Positions 1 through 8,743 of a DNA stretch of 64,000 nucleotides are shown here, piece by piece. Source of the stretch: a bacterium (GTDB lineage Bacteria > Desulfobacterota > JAPLJL01); NCBI GenBank assembly GCA_028713675.1, contig JAQTNV010000009.1:1-64000 (forward strand), read 5' to 3'. The notes under the pieces are model-generated. The model had not been told where the DNA came from. It was given only the letters and a program-made list of their open reading frames with translations, and searched no databases. The translations under genes and the position numbers were made by a program. Position 1 is the first letter of the stretch, and each line of letters opens with the position of its first letter.

Positions 1-1
1 G

Positions 2-229
2 GTCCCGGAAAAACTGCGCGACCACGCCTGGTTTGTGGCCTACGCCCCGGCGGAAAATCCCGAGATCGCCGTGGTCGTCCTGGTCGAGCACGGCGGCCAT
101 GGGGCCTCCGTCGCGGCCCCGATCGCCAAGGGCATCCTGGAGGCCTACTTCGCCCGCCGGGGAGAAAGCCCCGCCGTCCCCGCGGCCGCCCAGCCGGAAA
201 ATCCCGCGCCCGCCGGGGGAGGTGACTGA
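2..229 (+). CDS. mrdA: Penicillin-binding protein 2, C-terminal end (partial)
   Basis: The reading frame enters from the left edge and stops at 227-229, so only about 75 residues are visible. They contain FVAYAPAENPEIAVVVLVE and a GHGASVAAPIAKGILEAYF block, the usual last strand and helix of a class B transpeptidase domain, followed by an alanine/proline-rich tail. PBP2 cross-links peptidoglycan during side-wall elongation and works with RodA, whose gene starts inside this stop codon (TGATG overlap). The active-site serine and the dimerisation domain lie outside the window. Assignment as PBP2 rather than PBP3 rests on the rodA neighbour. Confidence 0.85.
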   Translation, partial: VPEKLRDHAWFVAYAPAENPEIAVVVLVEHGGHGASVAAPIAKGILEAYFARRGESPAVPAAAQPENPAPAGGGD

Positions 230-1338
230 TGGCCCGCATTCTGGACGAACGCGCCTGGCGCAATTTCGACTACCGCTTCCTGATCCTGGTGCTCGTGATT
301 TTCGGCATCGGCCTCTGGAGCCTGCGGAGCGCCGCCTTCACCTCTTCGCTCGGGCCCCCGGGGTCCCTGGCCTGGCGCCAGCTCACCTGGTTCGGAATCG
401 GGTTTCTGGTCATGCTGCCCATGACCCTGGTGGATTACCGGATCTGGGAAAGGCTCGCCTGGCCGACCTACGCGGCCGCCGTTCTCCTGCTCATTGCCGT
501 GCTGCTCCTGGGCGCCGAAACCGCCGGGGTCAAACGCTGGTTCGTCGTCTCCGGGCTGGCCCTCCAGCCCTCCGAGCCGGGCAAGCTGGCCCTGGTCATC
601 ATCCTGGCCAAGTATTTCCAGGAACATCCCCGGGATTTCGGCTACGGTCTCTGGGACCTGGTGCTCCCGGGAATTCTCGCCGGGGTCCCCGCCGTCCTGA
701 TCATCCTTGAGCCCGATCTCGGCACCGCCCTCCTTTATCTCGGGATGCTGGGGGCCTTTTTCTTCTTCGTCGGGGTCCGGCGGAGAACCCTGGTTATCGG
801 GATCGCCGCGTTCCTCCTGGCCACACCCCTGCTCTGGACCAATCTGAAAGGCTACCAGAAGCAGCGGATCACCTCCTTCGTTTCCCCCCATGCCGATCCC
901 CTCGGCACCGGCTACCAGATCATTCAGTCCAAGATCGCGGTGGGCTCCGGCTGTTTTCTCGGCAAGGGTTACCGCCAGGGCACCCAGACCCAGCTCAAGT
1001 TCCTGCCCCAGCAGCATACCGATTTCGCTTTTTCCGTGTTTTCCGAGGAACACGGGTTTCTCGGGGTGCTCTTGGTCCTGGCCCTTTTCTTCACGCTGAT
1101 CATCTGGTCCCTCCAGATCGGAACCCAGGCCAAGGACCGCTTCGGCGCGCTCCTGGCTTTCGGGATCGCGATGCTCTTTCTCATCCAGACGGTCTTCAAT
1201 ATCGGGATGGTGGTGGGACTCCTGCCGGTGGTGGGGATGCCCCTCCCCTTTTTCAGCTACGGCGGTTCCTTCCTGATCACTTGCATGGCTTCGGTGGGAC
1301 TGCTCCTCAACATCCGGATGCGGCGGTACATGTTCTAG
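229..1338 (+). CDS. mrdB: RodA, peptidoglycan glycosyltransferase of the elongasome
   Basis: A 369-residue polytopic membrane protein of the SEDS family, the usual RodA length. It polymerises lipid II during rod-shape elongation, in complex with PBP2. The HTDF motif in an extracytoplasmic loop puts an aspartate at residue 265, matching the essential Asp262 of E. coli RodA. The C-terminal signature with PFFSYGGS lies around residues 340-350. The ATG overlaps the mrdA stop by one base, so the two are translationally coupled. A perfect 7-bp GC hairpin (1338-1354) follows at once but has no T-tract, so it is not called as a terminator. Confidence 0.95.
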   Translation: MARILDERAWRNFDYRFLILVLVIFGIGLWSLRSAAFTSSLGPPGSLAWRQLTWFGIGFLVMLPMTLVDYRIWERLAWPTYAAAVLLLIAVLLLGAETAGVKRWFVVSGLALQPSEPGKLALVIILAKYFQEHPRDFGYGLWDLVLPGILAGVPAVLIILEPDLGTALLYLGMLGAFFFFVGVRRRTLVIGIAAFLLATPLLWTNLKGYQKQRITSFVSPHADPLGTGYQIIQSKIAVGSGCFLGKGYRQGTQTQLKFLPQQHTDFAFSVFSEEHGFLGVLLVLALFFTLIIWSLQIGTQAKDRFGALLAFGIAMLFLIQTVFNIGMVVGLLPVVGMPLPFFSYGGSFLITCMASVGLLLNIRMRRYMF

Positions 1339-2027
1339 GCCGCCGTTGGCGGCCTCGAGCAGAGGGCATTGCCTCGGGCCCATAGGGTCTACGGCCCGGA
1401 GGGACCGCTGACTGCGGACTGTCGTTTAAATTTGTCATTCTGAGCCTCTGGCGAAGAATCTCTCCTTTGCTCAGGCATTTTTTTCTTTTTTGGGGGGTTG
1501 GTTTTTTATCCTGATGAGCAGCACTGCTGCGAAGAATGGACGCTCCTCCTTCGCAGTGCTCAGGATGAAGCGCACTAATACGTGCCGTGCCGTAATCCAG
1601 CAGGCTGACCCGCAGGGTCTAGCCTGTATCGATAAATACTTTATTGCCAAGTTCATCGAGTCTGGTTTCCCAGAAGTGCGAGTCGCGCCCCTCTGGGGTT
1701 CTCGTCCTGAGGACCCCATCGGGGTCGAAGGAAGAACCAACCCTCCCTCCGGGCTGTAGGCCCATACCCTACGGGCCGGAAGCCGGGCTTCTGGAAACCC
1801 AACACCTAACACCCATAACCCATGACCCAATAGACCCTATAGACACAATGGACTCTACGAACGCCTTACCCCTTACCCCTCACCCCTTACGCCTCACGAT
1901 TCTCGCCTTTGGCAGCGGTCGGCGGCTTGGGCAGCGGAGCTTCAGCGGAGTTGACTCGGCGGTCGTTACTACCTACCACCTTGGAATCGGGGAAAAATAA
2001 ATTGCGGGAAGGGACGATCTCGCCGGT
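1339..2027. repeat. Intergenic block of dispersed repeats
   Basis: No gene is supported here. From about 1434 there is a GTCATTCTGAGCC...GAAGAATCTC element end, then a T-tract/GGGGGGTTGG arm. About 1560-1700 is the reverse-complement relative of the block at 13885-14020, sharing the stretch around the CGTGCCGTGCCGTAAT motif and the CGATAAATACTTTATTG region in inverted form. Next come copies of the TTCTCGTCC...GGGGTCGA motif seen again near 49620 and 56055. Then come 7- and 9-base word repeats (ACCCATAACCCATGACCC; TAGACACAATGGAC). Short ORFs in this block are products of the repeats. Confidence 0.8.
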
Positions 2028-2378
2028 TCAGGAATGTCCGGCCGCCCGGGTATCCCCCAGGCCCGAAAGGATGAGCGATTCAATATCTTTCCGGCTGGTC
2101 CGGCCCACGAGCTGGGCGAAAACCTTGCCCTCTTTGAAGAGAATCAGGTTCGGAATCGAGAAAACCTTGAACTGGCAGGGGATCCGGGGATTGTCTTCGA
2201 CGTTGATCTTGGCGAAACTTACCTTGCCTTCATATTTCTGGGAGAGTTCCTCGATCAGGGGCATGATCGCCTTGCAGGGGGCGCACCAGGTGGCCCAAAA
2301 ATCCACCAGGGTTACGGTCGAACAGGCTTTGAGGATTTCCTCCTCAAAATTTTCGTCCCGGATATCTTTGATCGGCAT
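2028..2378 (-). CDS. trxA: Thioredoxin
   Basis: A 116-residue single-domain thioredoxin that reduces protein disulfides in the cytoplasm. The fold landmarks are DFWATWCAPCK (about residues 27-37) and the cis-proline loop FSIPNL. The active site reads WCAPC rather than the canonical WCGPC, a variant that usually shifts the redox potential. A third cysteine (IPCQFKV) lies just before the cis-proline loop. There is no signal peptide. A TATAAT box about 20 bases upstream on the minus strand suggests its own promoter. It is monocistronic between repeat-rich DNA and a divergent siroheme gene. Confidence 0.93.
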   Translation of the reverse strand: MPIKDIRDENFEEEILKACSTVTLVDFWATWCAPCKAIMPLIEELSQKYEGKVSFAKINVEDNPRIPCQFKVFSIPNLILFKEGKVFAQLVGRTSRKDIESLILSGLGDTRAAGHS

Positions 2379-2610
2379 TTAGATTTGATTTATATTATAG
2401 AAAAACCCTTTATCCTTTTTTAAATGAAAGCGAAAAATAAGTCAAGTGATTGTTTTCATTTCCGCGGCCCCAAGCGCCCGAAACAGCCGGAGAATTATCC
2501 CAATTCTCCGACGGGAATAATCATGCCGAAAAATATTTCAACCCCCTATCCGAAACCCGGGATTCCCGGATCCCGGATCTGAACCGGGTCTCCGGACGAA
2601 ATCAGCAAAC

Positions 2611-3258
2611 ATGCCTTACTACCCCATCAGCCTCAACTGTGTAAACCGTCCCTGCCTGGTCGTGGGCGGAGGCGAGGTCGCCGAGCGGAAGGTCCGCGGG
2701 CTCCTCGCGGCCGGGGCCCGGGTCCGGGTGGTCAGCCCGGAGCTCTCTCCGGTCCTGGAAAGCCTGGCGCGGGACGGGAAAATCACGGTCGAGCGCCGGC
2801 CCTACCGGCGCGGGGATCTCCAGGGGATGTTCCTGGTCCTGGCGGCCACCGACGATCCCGCGGTCACCCGCGGCCTGGTCGAGGAAGCCCGCGCCCTCCC
2901 CTGCCTCCTGAACCTGGCCGACCTGCCCGCCGAGAGTGACTTCATCCTGCCCGCCCTGCTCGAGCGGGGCGATCTCACCGTCGGTTTTTCCACCTCGGGC
3001 CGCTGCCCGGCCCTGGCCCAATGGCTCCGGGACCGGGTCGCGGAAGGCGTCGGCGCGGAATACGAAAAACTCACCGCCCTCCTCGGTGATTTCCGCGACC
3101 GCTTGTTGACTAAAGGGGTCAGCCCCCCTACGATTAGGCGTTGTATCCGGGAATCTCTCGACGCGGATCTGCTCAAACTCGTTTCCGCCCGGGACGAAAC
3201 CGGGATTAAAAAACTTCTCGCCCGGATTGAAACTCAAGCGGCAGACTGGAATGAATGA
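2611..3258 (+). CDS. Precorrin-2 dehydrogenase / sirohydrochlorin ferrochelatase-type protein
   Basis: 215 residues, the length of a stand-alone Met8p/SirC-type protein (the N-terminal part of CysG). It oxidises precorrin-2 with NAD and may insert iron to make siroheme. An N-terminal Rossmann motif VVGGGEVAERKV (about residues 16-27) and the NLADLPAESDFILPA segment are family hallmarks. The uroporphyrinogen methyltransferase half of CysG is missing and no cobA/hemD lies nearby. It overlaps the hemA start by 8 bases, pointing to an operon for tetrapyrrole synthesis. Whether it has chelatase activity cannot be told from sequence alone. Confidence 0.88.
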   Translation: MPYYPISLNCVNRPCLVVGGGEVAERKVRGLLAAGARVRVVSPELSPVLESLARDGKITVERRPYRRGDLQGMFLVLAATDDPAVTRGLVEEARALPCLLNLADLPAESDFILPALLERGDLTVGFSTSGRCPALAQWLRDRVAEGVGAEYEKLTALLGDFRDRLLTKGVSPPTIRRCIRESLDADLLKLVSARDETGIKKLLARIETQAADWNE

Positions 3259-4552
3259 GATTTTTGTCATCGGGGTTTCGCATCACACCGCGCCGGTCGG
3301 GGTGCGCGAGTGTTTTTCCCTGGCCCGGTCCCAGGCCGAGTCGCCCCTGGTCCATCTGCTGCCGCAAAAATCGATCCAGGGCCTGGTCCTGCTCTCCACC
3401 TGCAACCGGACGGAGATCTACGCTTCCACCGATGATCTCCCCGCCTGCCGGGAAATCTTGGTCCGCTTTCTCTGCCGTTACAGCTCCACCCCCAAAGCCG
3501 AGCTCACCCCCCTGCTTTACCAGTTCTCCGGAACCCAGGCGGCGGAGCATCTTTTCCGGGTCGCCTCCAGCCTCGACTCCCTGGTGCCCGGCGAAACCCA
3601 GATCTCCGGCCAGGTCAAGCAGGCTTACCTGGCTTCCCTTTACGGCGGGACGGTGGATCCGCTCATTAACCACCTTTTCCAGCAGGCCTTCGGGGTAGCC
3701 AAGCGCATCCGCCGGGAAACCGGGATCGGCCGGCTGGCGATCTCGGTCAGTTCAGTGGCGGTGGAATTCATCCGGCGCCAGCAGCCCGACCTGACCCGGC
3801 AGCAGGTCATCATTATCGGGGCCGGCGAGATGGCCGAACAGGCGGCCGAGGCCCTCTACAAGGCCGGGGTCAGCAAGATCCTGGTCGCCAACCGCACCTT
3901 TGCCCGCTCGGCGGAGCTGGCCAGCCGGATCGGCGGCCGGGCCTGCGATTTCGCGGATATTCCCCGCCTGATCCGCAAGGCCGATATCATGATCGCCTCC
4001 ACCTTCGCCATCCACCACATCCTCACCCTCACGGACCTGGAACCGATCATGAAAAACCGGAAAAAACCGCTTTTTATCCTGGACATCTCGGTCCCCCGCT
4101 GCATCGATCCCGAGATCGGCAATCTCGACCTGGTCACCCTGGCCGATATCGACCGCCTCCAGGAACTCGGGGCGGAGAACCTGAAATCCCGGATGGAGGA
4201 GGCCAAGCGGGCGGAAGTCATCATTATCCGGGAGACGGAGAAATTCACCCGCTGGCAGCGGGAAAGGGCCGCGGCCCCCCTGATCTCGGCCCTCCACGAA
4301 CAGGCCGAAACCATCCGGCAGAAGGAACTCGCCCGGACCCTGTCTCAGCTCGGCCAGCCCAACGGGCTCACCCCGGAAATCCTGGACCGGCTCACCCGGG
4401 CCCTGGTCCGGAAACTTCTGCTCGCCCCCACCCGTTCCCTCCGGGAGGAAGCCCTTTTGAACGGACGGTCCCAGTTTCTGAAAGCCTTCCAGAAGCTCTT
4501 TGAACTCGAGCTTCCCCCGGAACCGGATTTCCCGCCGCAAAAACGTGGCTAA
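3251..4552 (+). CDS. hemA: Glutamyl-tRNA reductase
   Basis: 433 residues from the ATG at 3251, which gives the family start MNEIFVIGVSHHTAP; a TTG at 3227 would add eight unlikely residues. The enzyme reduces glutamyl-tRNA(Glu) to glutamate-1-semialdehyde, the first committed step of C5-pathway tetrapyrrole synthesis. The catalytic cysteine is Cys51 in LSTCNRTEIY, and the NADPH-binding motif IIGAGEMAEQ lies near residue 185. A C-terminal dimerisation helix is present. It overlaps the upstream siroheme gene and the downstream hemC by about 8 bases each, so the three are probably co-translated. Confidence 0.96.
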   Translation: MNEIFVIGVSHHTAPVGVRECFSLARSQAESPLVHLLPQKSIQGLVLLSTCNRTEIYASTDDLPACREILVRFLCRYSSTPKAELTPLLYQFSGTQAAEHLFRVASSLDSLVPGETQISGQVKQAYLASLYGGTVDPLINHLFQQAFGVAKRIRRETGIGRLAISVSSVAVEFIRRQQPDLTRQQVIIIGAGEMAEQAAEALYKAGVSKILVANRTFARSAELASRIGGRACDFADIPRLIRKADIMIASTFAIHHILTLTDLEPIMKNRKKPLFILDISVPRCIDPEIGNLDLVTLADIDRLQELGAENLKSRMEEAKRAEVIIIRETEKFTRWQRERAAAPLISALHEQAETIRQKELARTLSQLGQPNGLTPEILDRLTRALVRKLLLAPTRSLREEALLNGRSQFLKAFQKLFELELPPEPDFPPQKRG

Positions 4553-5447
4553 GCTCCGCCTGGGCACCCGGGGAAGTCCGCTGGCTTTAACACAGGCCCA
4601 GGAGGTCTCCGGCCTTCTGAAAAGCGTCCATCCCGGCCTGGAACTCGAGATTATTAAAATCAAAACCACGGGGGACCGGATCTCGGAATGGAACACTTTT
4701 TCCGGGGAACAACCGATCGGGGCCTTCGTCCGGGAGCTGGAAGCCGCCCTCCTTTCCGGGGAAATTGACGCCGCCGTCCACAGCCTGAAAGACCTCCCTT
4801 CCGAGATTCCCGGGACCCTGGAAATCGCGGCCGTGCTTCCCCGCCGGAACCCCGCCGACGCCCTCCTGACCCGCGACCGCCTGCCCCTCTCCGCCCTGCC
4901 CCGGGCCGCCCGGATCGGAACGGGCAGTCTCCGCCGCCAGGTGCAGATCCTCTCCGCCCGGCCGGACCTGACCGTTCTCCCCCTCCGGGGCAACGTGGAC
5001 ACCCGGATCCGCAAGCTGAAAAACGGGGAATATGACGGCATCATCGCCGCCTGCGCGGGGCTGGAACGGCTCGGGTTCTCCTCCGAGATCACCGAGGTCC
5101 TGTCCCTCTCCGCTTTCATCCCCGCCGTCGGACAGGGCGCGATCGGCCTGGAAATCCGGAAGGATGACGGCCGGGTCCGTCCCTGGCTCGAGCCCCTGGA
5201 CCACCCCGAGACCCGCGAGGCGGTGGAGGCGGAAAGAGGATTTCTGCACCGCCTGGGGGTGGGGTGCCGCGCCCCGGCGGCGGCCCTGGCCCGGTTCGAG
5301 AACCCCGGAAAATTGCTGATCGCGGGGATGGTTTCCGATCCGGAAGGCAAGGCGATGGCGCGGGGGGAGAAATCCGGTCCGCCCGGCCGGGCCGCCGAAC
5401 TCGGAATCGCTCTGGCCGCGGAGCTCCTCGCAAAAATTCATTCCTAA
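4545..5447 (+). CDS. hemC: Porphobilinogen deaminase (hydroxymethylbilane synthase)
   Basis: Condenses four porphobilinogens into hydroxymethylbilane. The GTG at 4545 yields MAKLRLGTRGSPLALTQ and a 300-residue protein, matching the family; a TTG at 4500 would add 15 atypical residues. Substrate-binding motifs include GTGSLRRQ and LRGNVDTR. The dipyrromethane cofactor cysteine is Cys241 in GVGCRAP (Cys242 in E. coli). It overlaps the hemA stop. hemB, hemD and the uroporphyrinogen methyltransferase that should complete the pathway to siroheme or haem are not in this window. Confidence 0.95.
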   Translation: MAKLRLGTRGSPLALTQAQEVSGLLKSVHPGLELEIIKIKTTGDRISEWNTFSGEQPIGAFVRELEAALLSGEIDAAVHSLKDLPSEIPGTLEIAAVLPRRNPADALLTRDRLPLSALPRAARIGTGSLRRQVQILSARPDLTVLPLRGNVDTRIRKLKNGEYDGIIAACAGLERLGFSSEITEVLSLSAFIPAVGQGAIGLEIRKDDGRVRPWLEPLDHPETREAVEAERGFLHRLGVGCRAPAAALARFENPGKLLIAGMVSDPEGKAMARGEKSGPPGRAAELGIALAAELLAKIHS

Positions 5448-5522
5448 AAAGTTAGACGTTAGACGTAAGATGTGAGAAGGAAGGCGGTTGATCGTGTTTG
5501 TTTTATTTCTTGATTTTTCCCC

Positions 5523-5550
5523 GTCTACCGTCTACCGTCTACCATCTACC
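5523..5550. repeat. 7-bp tandem repeat, GTCTACC x3 plus ATCTACC
   Basis: Four consecutive 7-base units sit between hemC and the acyl-CoA ligase gene, preceded by a TTAGACG/TAGACGTAAGA-type stretch. It is one of many degenerate heptamer blocks in this window. Confidence 0.85.
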
Positions 5551-5636
5551 CTTATTGACCCTGAGACGTGATTTGAGGATAATTTCCCAAACTTGAATCC
5601 GATTGTCCGGCGCAACCCGCGAACAGGAGAAAAAAA

Positions 5637-7655
5637 ATGAACCGATCGCCTTTTTATCAGTCCCTGCGAATCCGTGCCAAGTATTTTCCCCCGGAAACCG
5701 CCGCGGTGATCTTCGGCGACCTGCGGATCACCTGGAAGGAACAGTTCGAGCGGGTCAACCGCCTGGCCAACGCCCTCGCCGGGCTGGGGCTCAAGAAGGG
5801 GGACAAATGCGCCTTCCTATTCCACAACTGCCCGGAATTTCTTGAGATCAATCTGGCCATCCAGGCTCTCGGGGCCGTGCCCGTCCCGGTCAACTACCGT
5901 TACGTGAAAAGCGAGGTCGAGTATCTTCTCGACAACAGCGACTCCGTGGGATTTTTTTTCGAAGAGGAGTTCCTGCCCCTGGTCAAGGAGATCCGCGGCT
6001 CCCTCTCCAAGATCAACTTCTACGTGATCAAGACCGGCCGCTACGGGCAGAAACCCATCGTGGCTCCTCCCCCGGGCCTCCTCCATTACGAGGACCTGCT
6101 CCGGTCCGGCTCCCCTTCCGAACCCCGGGTCGAGGTGGGAATGGACGACCTCGCGGTCCTGATGTACACCGGCGGTACCACCGGGCGCTCCAAGGGAGTG
6201 ATGCTCACCTACCGGAATTTCATCTCCAACCAGTTCCAGATCACCTCCCTCCTGACTAACCTTCTCCCTCCGGTTTCGACCATCAACGACCCGATTTACG
6301 CCCGCAATGAATCCGAGCGCAAGATCCAGGGCGCCATCAGCGCCATGCTCGGGCAGCTCGCCCTCCTGTTCGAGAACCCCGCGATGAAAGACAAGGTCAT
6401 GGTGGTCCAGCTGATCGGTGACGGATCCAGCGAGATATCCCCCATTACCGCGATCATGAAAGAGGGGAAGGTCAAGCTCATGACCGGGGCCCCGGAGAAG
6501 TATGATCTCCGGGTCGAGTTCAAGCTCGGGGAAAACCCCTCCGAGTTCCTGGAGCTGTCCATCTATCCCTACACCCTGGCCGGCAAGCTCGCCCTGATCC
6601 CCAAGATACTCAAGCTCCAGCTTTCCGGGCGCTTCAAGATCCAGGGCAAGCTCGGGCTCCGGATGAAAATGGCCGCCCTCAACTTCAGGAATCCCCCCAC
6701 CACCGACTTTGTCCGGGCCCTCCCGGCCTCTCCCTTCTTCCATCTCGCGAGCTACGCCATCTGGCTGCTCTTCCTCTGCAACCAGAAAGGCGCCGCCATC
6801 ATCCTGCAGAACCAGAGCTTCGACCCGGCCGAGGTCCTCGACCTGGTCGAGAAGGAAAAGGTCACCTGGATCTTCATGGTCCCCACCATGTGGAAAAAGC
6901 TGGTGGATGCCCCCGGGATCGAAAAGCGTAACCTTTCCTCGGTGAAAATCGCCCTGACCGGGGCGGCCGTCTTTTCCGACGTATACAAGAAGAAGCTGCT
7001 TTCCGCCTTCCGGGAAACCCTTCTGGTGGACGCCTTCGGCCAGACCGAGATGGCCCCGGTCACCACCGCCAAGGTCGACGGGGACGCCGACGCGGTCAAG
7101 GACCGCTCGGTGGGCAAGCTCCTCAACGGAGTGGAGGCGAAGATCGTCAACGATCAGGGCGAACCGGTCAAGGACGGCGAGGTCGGCGAGCTCCTGTACA
7201 AGAGCCCCTCCCTGATGAAGGGCTACTACAAGGACCAGGAAAAGACCGACCAGGTGATCACCAAGGACGGCTGGTTCCGCTCCGGCGACCTGGCTAAACG
7301 CGCCGCGGACGGGGAGATTTACGTGGTGGAGCGGAAGGGGGAATGCATCAACTCCGGCGGGGAAAAGATCTTCCCGCTCGAGGTGGAGGACTTCATCCAC
7401 GCCCATCCCAAGGTCGCGGACGTCTGCGTGATCGGGGTCGCCGACGAGCAGTGGGGGCAGATCATCCGGGCGGTGGTGGTCCTGAAGCCCGGAGAGAAAG
7501 CCGCCCCGGAAGAGATCATCGACTTCTGCAAGGACAAGATGGCGAGCTACAAGAAACCGCGGCAGGTGGTCTTTGTCGACGCCCTGCCCCTTTCCCCGGT
7601 CGGGAAAGTCCTGCGGGCCAAGATCAAGGAGCAGTGGGGCCAGCCGAATAAATGA
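5637..7655 (+). CDS. Long-chain acyl-CoA ligase with inserted SCP2-like domain
   Basis: A 672-residue AMP-forming ligase, about 120-150 residues longer than typical FadD. The ATG follows an AGGAG site. The ATP-binding P-loop YTGGTTGRSKG is at about 177-187. The A5-type motif DAFGQTE, the SGD motif in RSGDL and the C-terminal lysine region PVGKVLR are all present, so the enzyme should be active on fatty or aryl acids. Between the P-loop and the substrate-pocket motif ASPFFHLASY, where about 30 residues are normal, lie residues about 210-350. They contain LSGRFKIQGKLGLRMKM, which looks like the end of an SCP2 sterol-carrier domain. A perfect 9-bp hairpin (7653-7673) includes the stop codon, and a terminator follows at 7808. 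Confidence 0.88.
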   Translation: MNRSPFYQSLRIRAKYFPPETAAVIFGDLRITWKEQFERVNRLANALAGLGLKKGDKCAFLFHNCPEFLEINLAIQALGAVPVPVNYRYVKSEVEYLLDNSDSVGFFFEEEFLPLVKEIRGSLSKINFYVIKTGRYGQKPIVAPPPGLLHYEDLLRSGSPSEPRVEVGMDDLAVLMYTGGTTGRSKGVMLTYRNFISNQFQITSLLTNLLPPVSTINDPIYARNESERKIQGAISAMLGQLALLFENPAMKDKVMVVQLIGDGSSEISPITAIMKEGKVKLMTGAPEKYDLRVEFKLGENPSEFLELSIYPYTLAGKLALIPKILKLQLSGRFKIQGKLGLRMKMAALNFRNPPTTDFVRALPASPFFHLASYAIWLLFLCNQKGAAIILQNQSFDPAEVLDLVEKEKVTWIFMVPTMWKKLVDAPGIEKRNLSSVKIALTGAAVFSDVYKKKLLSAFRETLLVDAFGQTEMAPVTTAKVDGDADAVKDRSVGKLLNGVEAKIVNDQGEPVKDGEVGELLYKSPSLMKGYYKDQEKTDQVITKDGWFRSGDLAKRAADGEIYVVERKGECINSGGEKIFPLEVEDFIHAHPKVADVCVIGVADEQWGQIIRAVVVLKPGEKAAPEEIIDFCKDKMASYKKPRQVVFVDALPLSPVGKVLRAKIKEQWGQPNK

Positions 7656-7673
7656 CGGAGCAAAGCTCCGTCA
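7653..7673 (+). other. Hairpin overlapping the acyl-CoA ligase stop codon
   Basis: A perfect 9-bp stem TGACGGAGC/GCTCCGTCA with an AAA loop begins at the TGA stop codon itself. There is no T-tract, so it is not an intrinsic terminator by itself. It may stabilise the mRNA 3' end. Confidence 0.6.
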
Positions 7674-8020
7674 GTCCATTGAGTTCCTTGTGTCCATAGG
7701 GTCCATCGGGTCTCGGAATGGCATAGCCTCCGGCCTCGCTTCCAGCCCGTAGGCTTACAGGACGGAGGGAGCAAAGGGCATAGAGCCCAGAAACAAAAAT
7801 AAGTCGCAAACCGGGCATCTCGCCCGGTTTTTATTTTTCCGGATACTCTGGGGATGGGTTCTCGGGTTTGTCCGGTTCTAGGTCATGGATCACAGACAAA
7901 AGCTAATAACAATACAGAAACAACAAAACTTTCCCCTCCCTTGAGGGGAGGGGATGAAGGGGAGGGTGATGGGTGTTGGGTATTAACCCATGACCCATGA
8001 CCTAACACCTATGACCCAAC
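7656..8020. repeat. Intergenic repeats and word repeats
   Basis: No gene. It holds 9-base words (GTCCATTGAG/GTCCATAGG), an intrinsic terminator (7808-7838), and at about 7932-7970 an inverted partial copy of the CCCTCCCCTTCATCCCCTCC segment that also occurs near 41540 and 63705. It ends with GGTCATG/CCCATGA heptamers. Confidence 0.75.
7808..7838 (+). terminator. Intrinsic terminator after the acyl-CoA ligase gene
   Basis: A perfect 9-bp stem AAACCGGGC/GCCCGGTTT with a five-base loop (ATCTC) is followed directly by TTATTTTT. This is a classic rho-independent terminator on the plus strand, about 150 bases past the stop codon. Confidence 0.9.
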
Positions 8021-8743
8021 TTAAAGCAATCGTGGCAGAATTTCTCCCGCTTTTCCCTGCAAACTAGAATCTACCGCCCGCGAGAGCGGGGTCGGCTCCA
8101 GATTGATCTCGACCACATAAGCCCCGGCCCTTTTTGCCCAGAGGGCCATCGAGGCCGCGGGCTGGACGACCGCGGAGGTTCCGACCACCAGGAGAACCTC
8201 GCATTTATTCAAAGCCTCTTCGGCCCGGGCAAGAATCGCTGGATCCAGGGCCTCCCCGAACCAGACCACATTGGGGCGCAGGAGTTTTTTGCAGCCCGAA
8301 CAGAGGGGCGGGTAAGCCAGATCGGGGTCCCGGTTCTCCTCCACCCTCCCGCACCCGGTGCAGCGCACCTCCCAGATGGTGCCGTGCAAATGCAGGATGT
8401 TTCGGCTCCCGGCCCGGCGGTGCAGTCCGTCGACATTCTGGGTGATCAGGGTGAAATCCGGTATCCTCTGCTCGAGGGTGACCAGGGCATGATGGGCGGG
8501 GTTGGGCGCACAAGGCGCAATCCGTCCCCGGCGCCAGAGATACCATTCCCAGACGAGCTTGGGATCGCGGGCAAAAGCCTCGGGGGTGGCCAGATCCTCG
8601 GGCCGGAAATTCTTCCAGAGCCCCTCCTGGCCCCGGAAGGTCGGCACCCCGCTCTCGGCGGATATACCCGCCCCGGTCAGCGCCGCCGCGCATTTTGCTC
8701 GCTGAAGACGATCTTTTACTTCAGTGATCAGCTTATCCATCAC
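8021..8743 (-). CDS. cobB: NAD-dependent protein deacylase, sirtuin (class III)
   Basis: 240 residues. It removes acyl groups from lysines using NAD. The motifs are GAGISAESGVPTFRG (residues 24-38), TQNVDGLH, the catalytic His in LHGTIWEV, four zinc cysteines (CTGC and CSGC) and GTSAVVQPA. Tyr68 and Arg71 in WYLWRR match the Tyr-x-x-Arg pair of CobB/SIRT5-like enzymes that accept succinyl- or malonyl-lysine, so desuccinylase activity is plausible. It is monocistronic and flanked on both sides by repeat-filled DNA. A second ATG one codon in is an equally good start. Confidence 0.95.
   Translation of the reverse strand: MMDKLITEVKDRLQRAKCAAALTGAGISAESGVPTFRGQEGLWKNFRPEDLATPEAFARDPKLVWEWYLWRRGRIAPCAPNPAHHALVTLEQRIPDFTLITQNVDGLHRRAGSRNILHLHGTIWEVRCTGCGRVEENRDPDLAYPPLCSGCKKLLRPNVVWFGEALDPAILARAEEALNKCEVLLVVGTSAVVQPAASMALWAKRAGAYVVEINLEPTPLSRAVDSSLQGKAGEILPRLL

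Noticed and set aside
1338-1354. Hairpin after rodA as a terminator
   Set aside because: A perfect 7-bp GC stem but no T-tract follows.
145-1383. 412-residue minus-strand ORF opposite rodA
   Set aside because: It is antisense to a clear RodA gene, has biased Gly/Glu/Gln composition from GC-rich antisense reading and no recognisable motif.
5637-7655. Acyl-CoA ligase as the starter ligase of the polyene cluster
   Set aside because: It lies 35 kb away with its own terminator, and an ApeH-sized ligase is present in the cluster itself at 62057.
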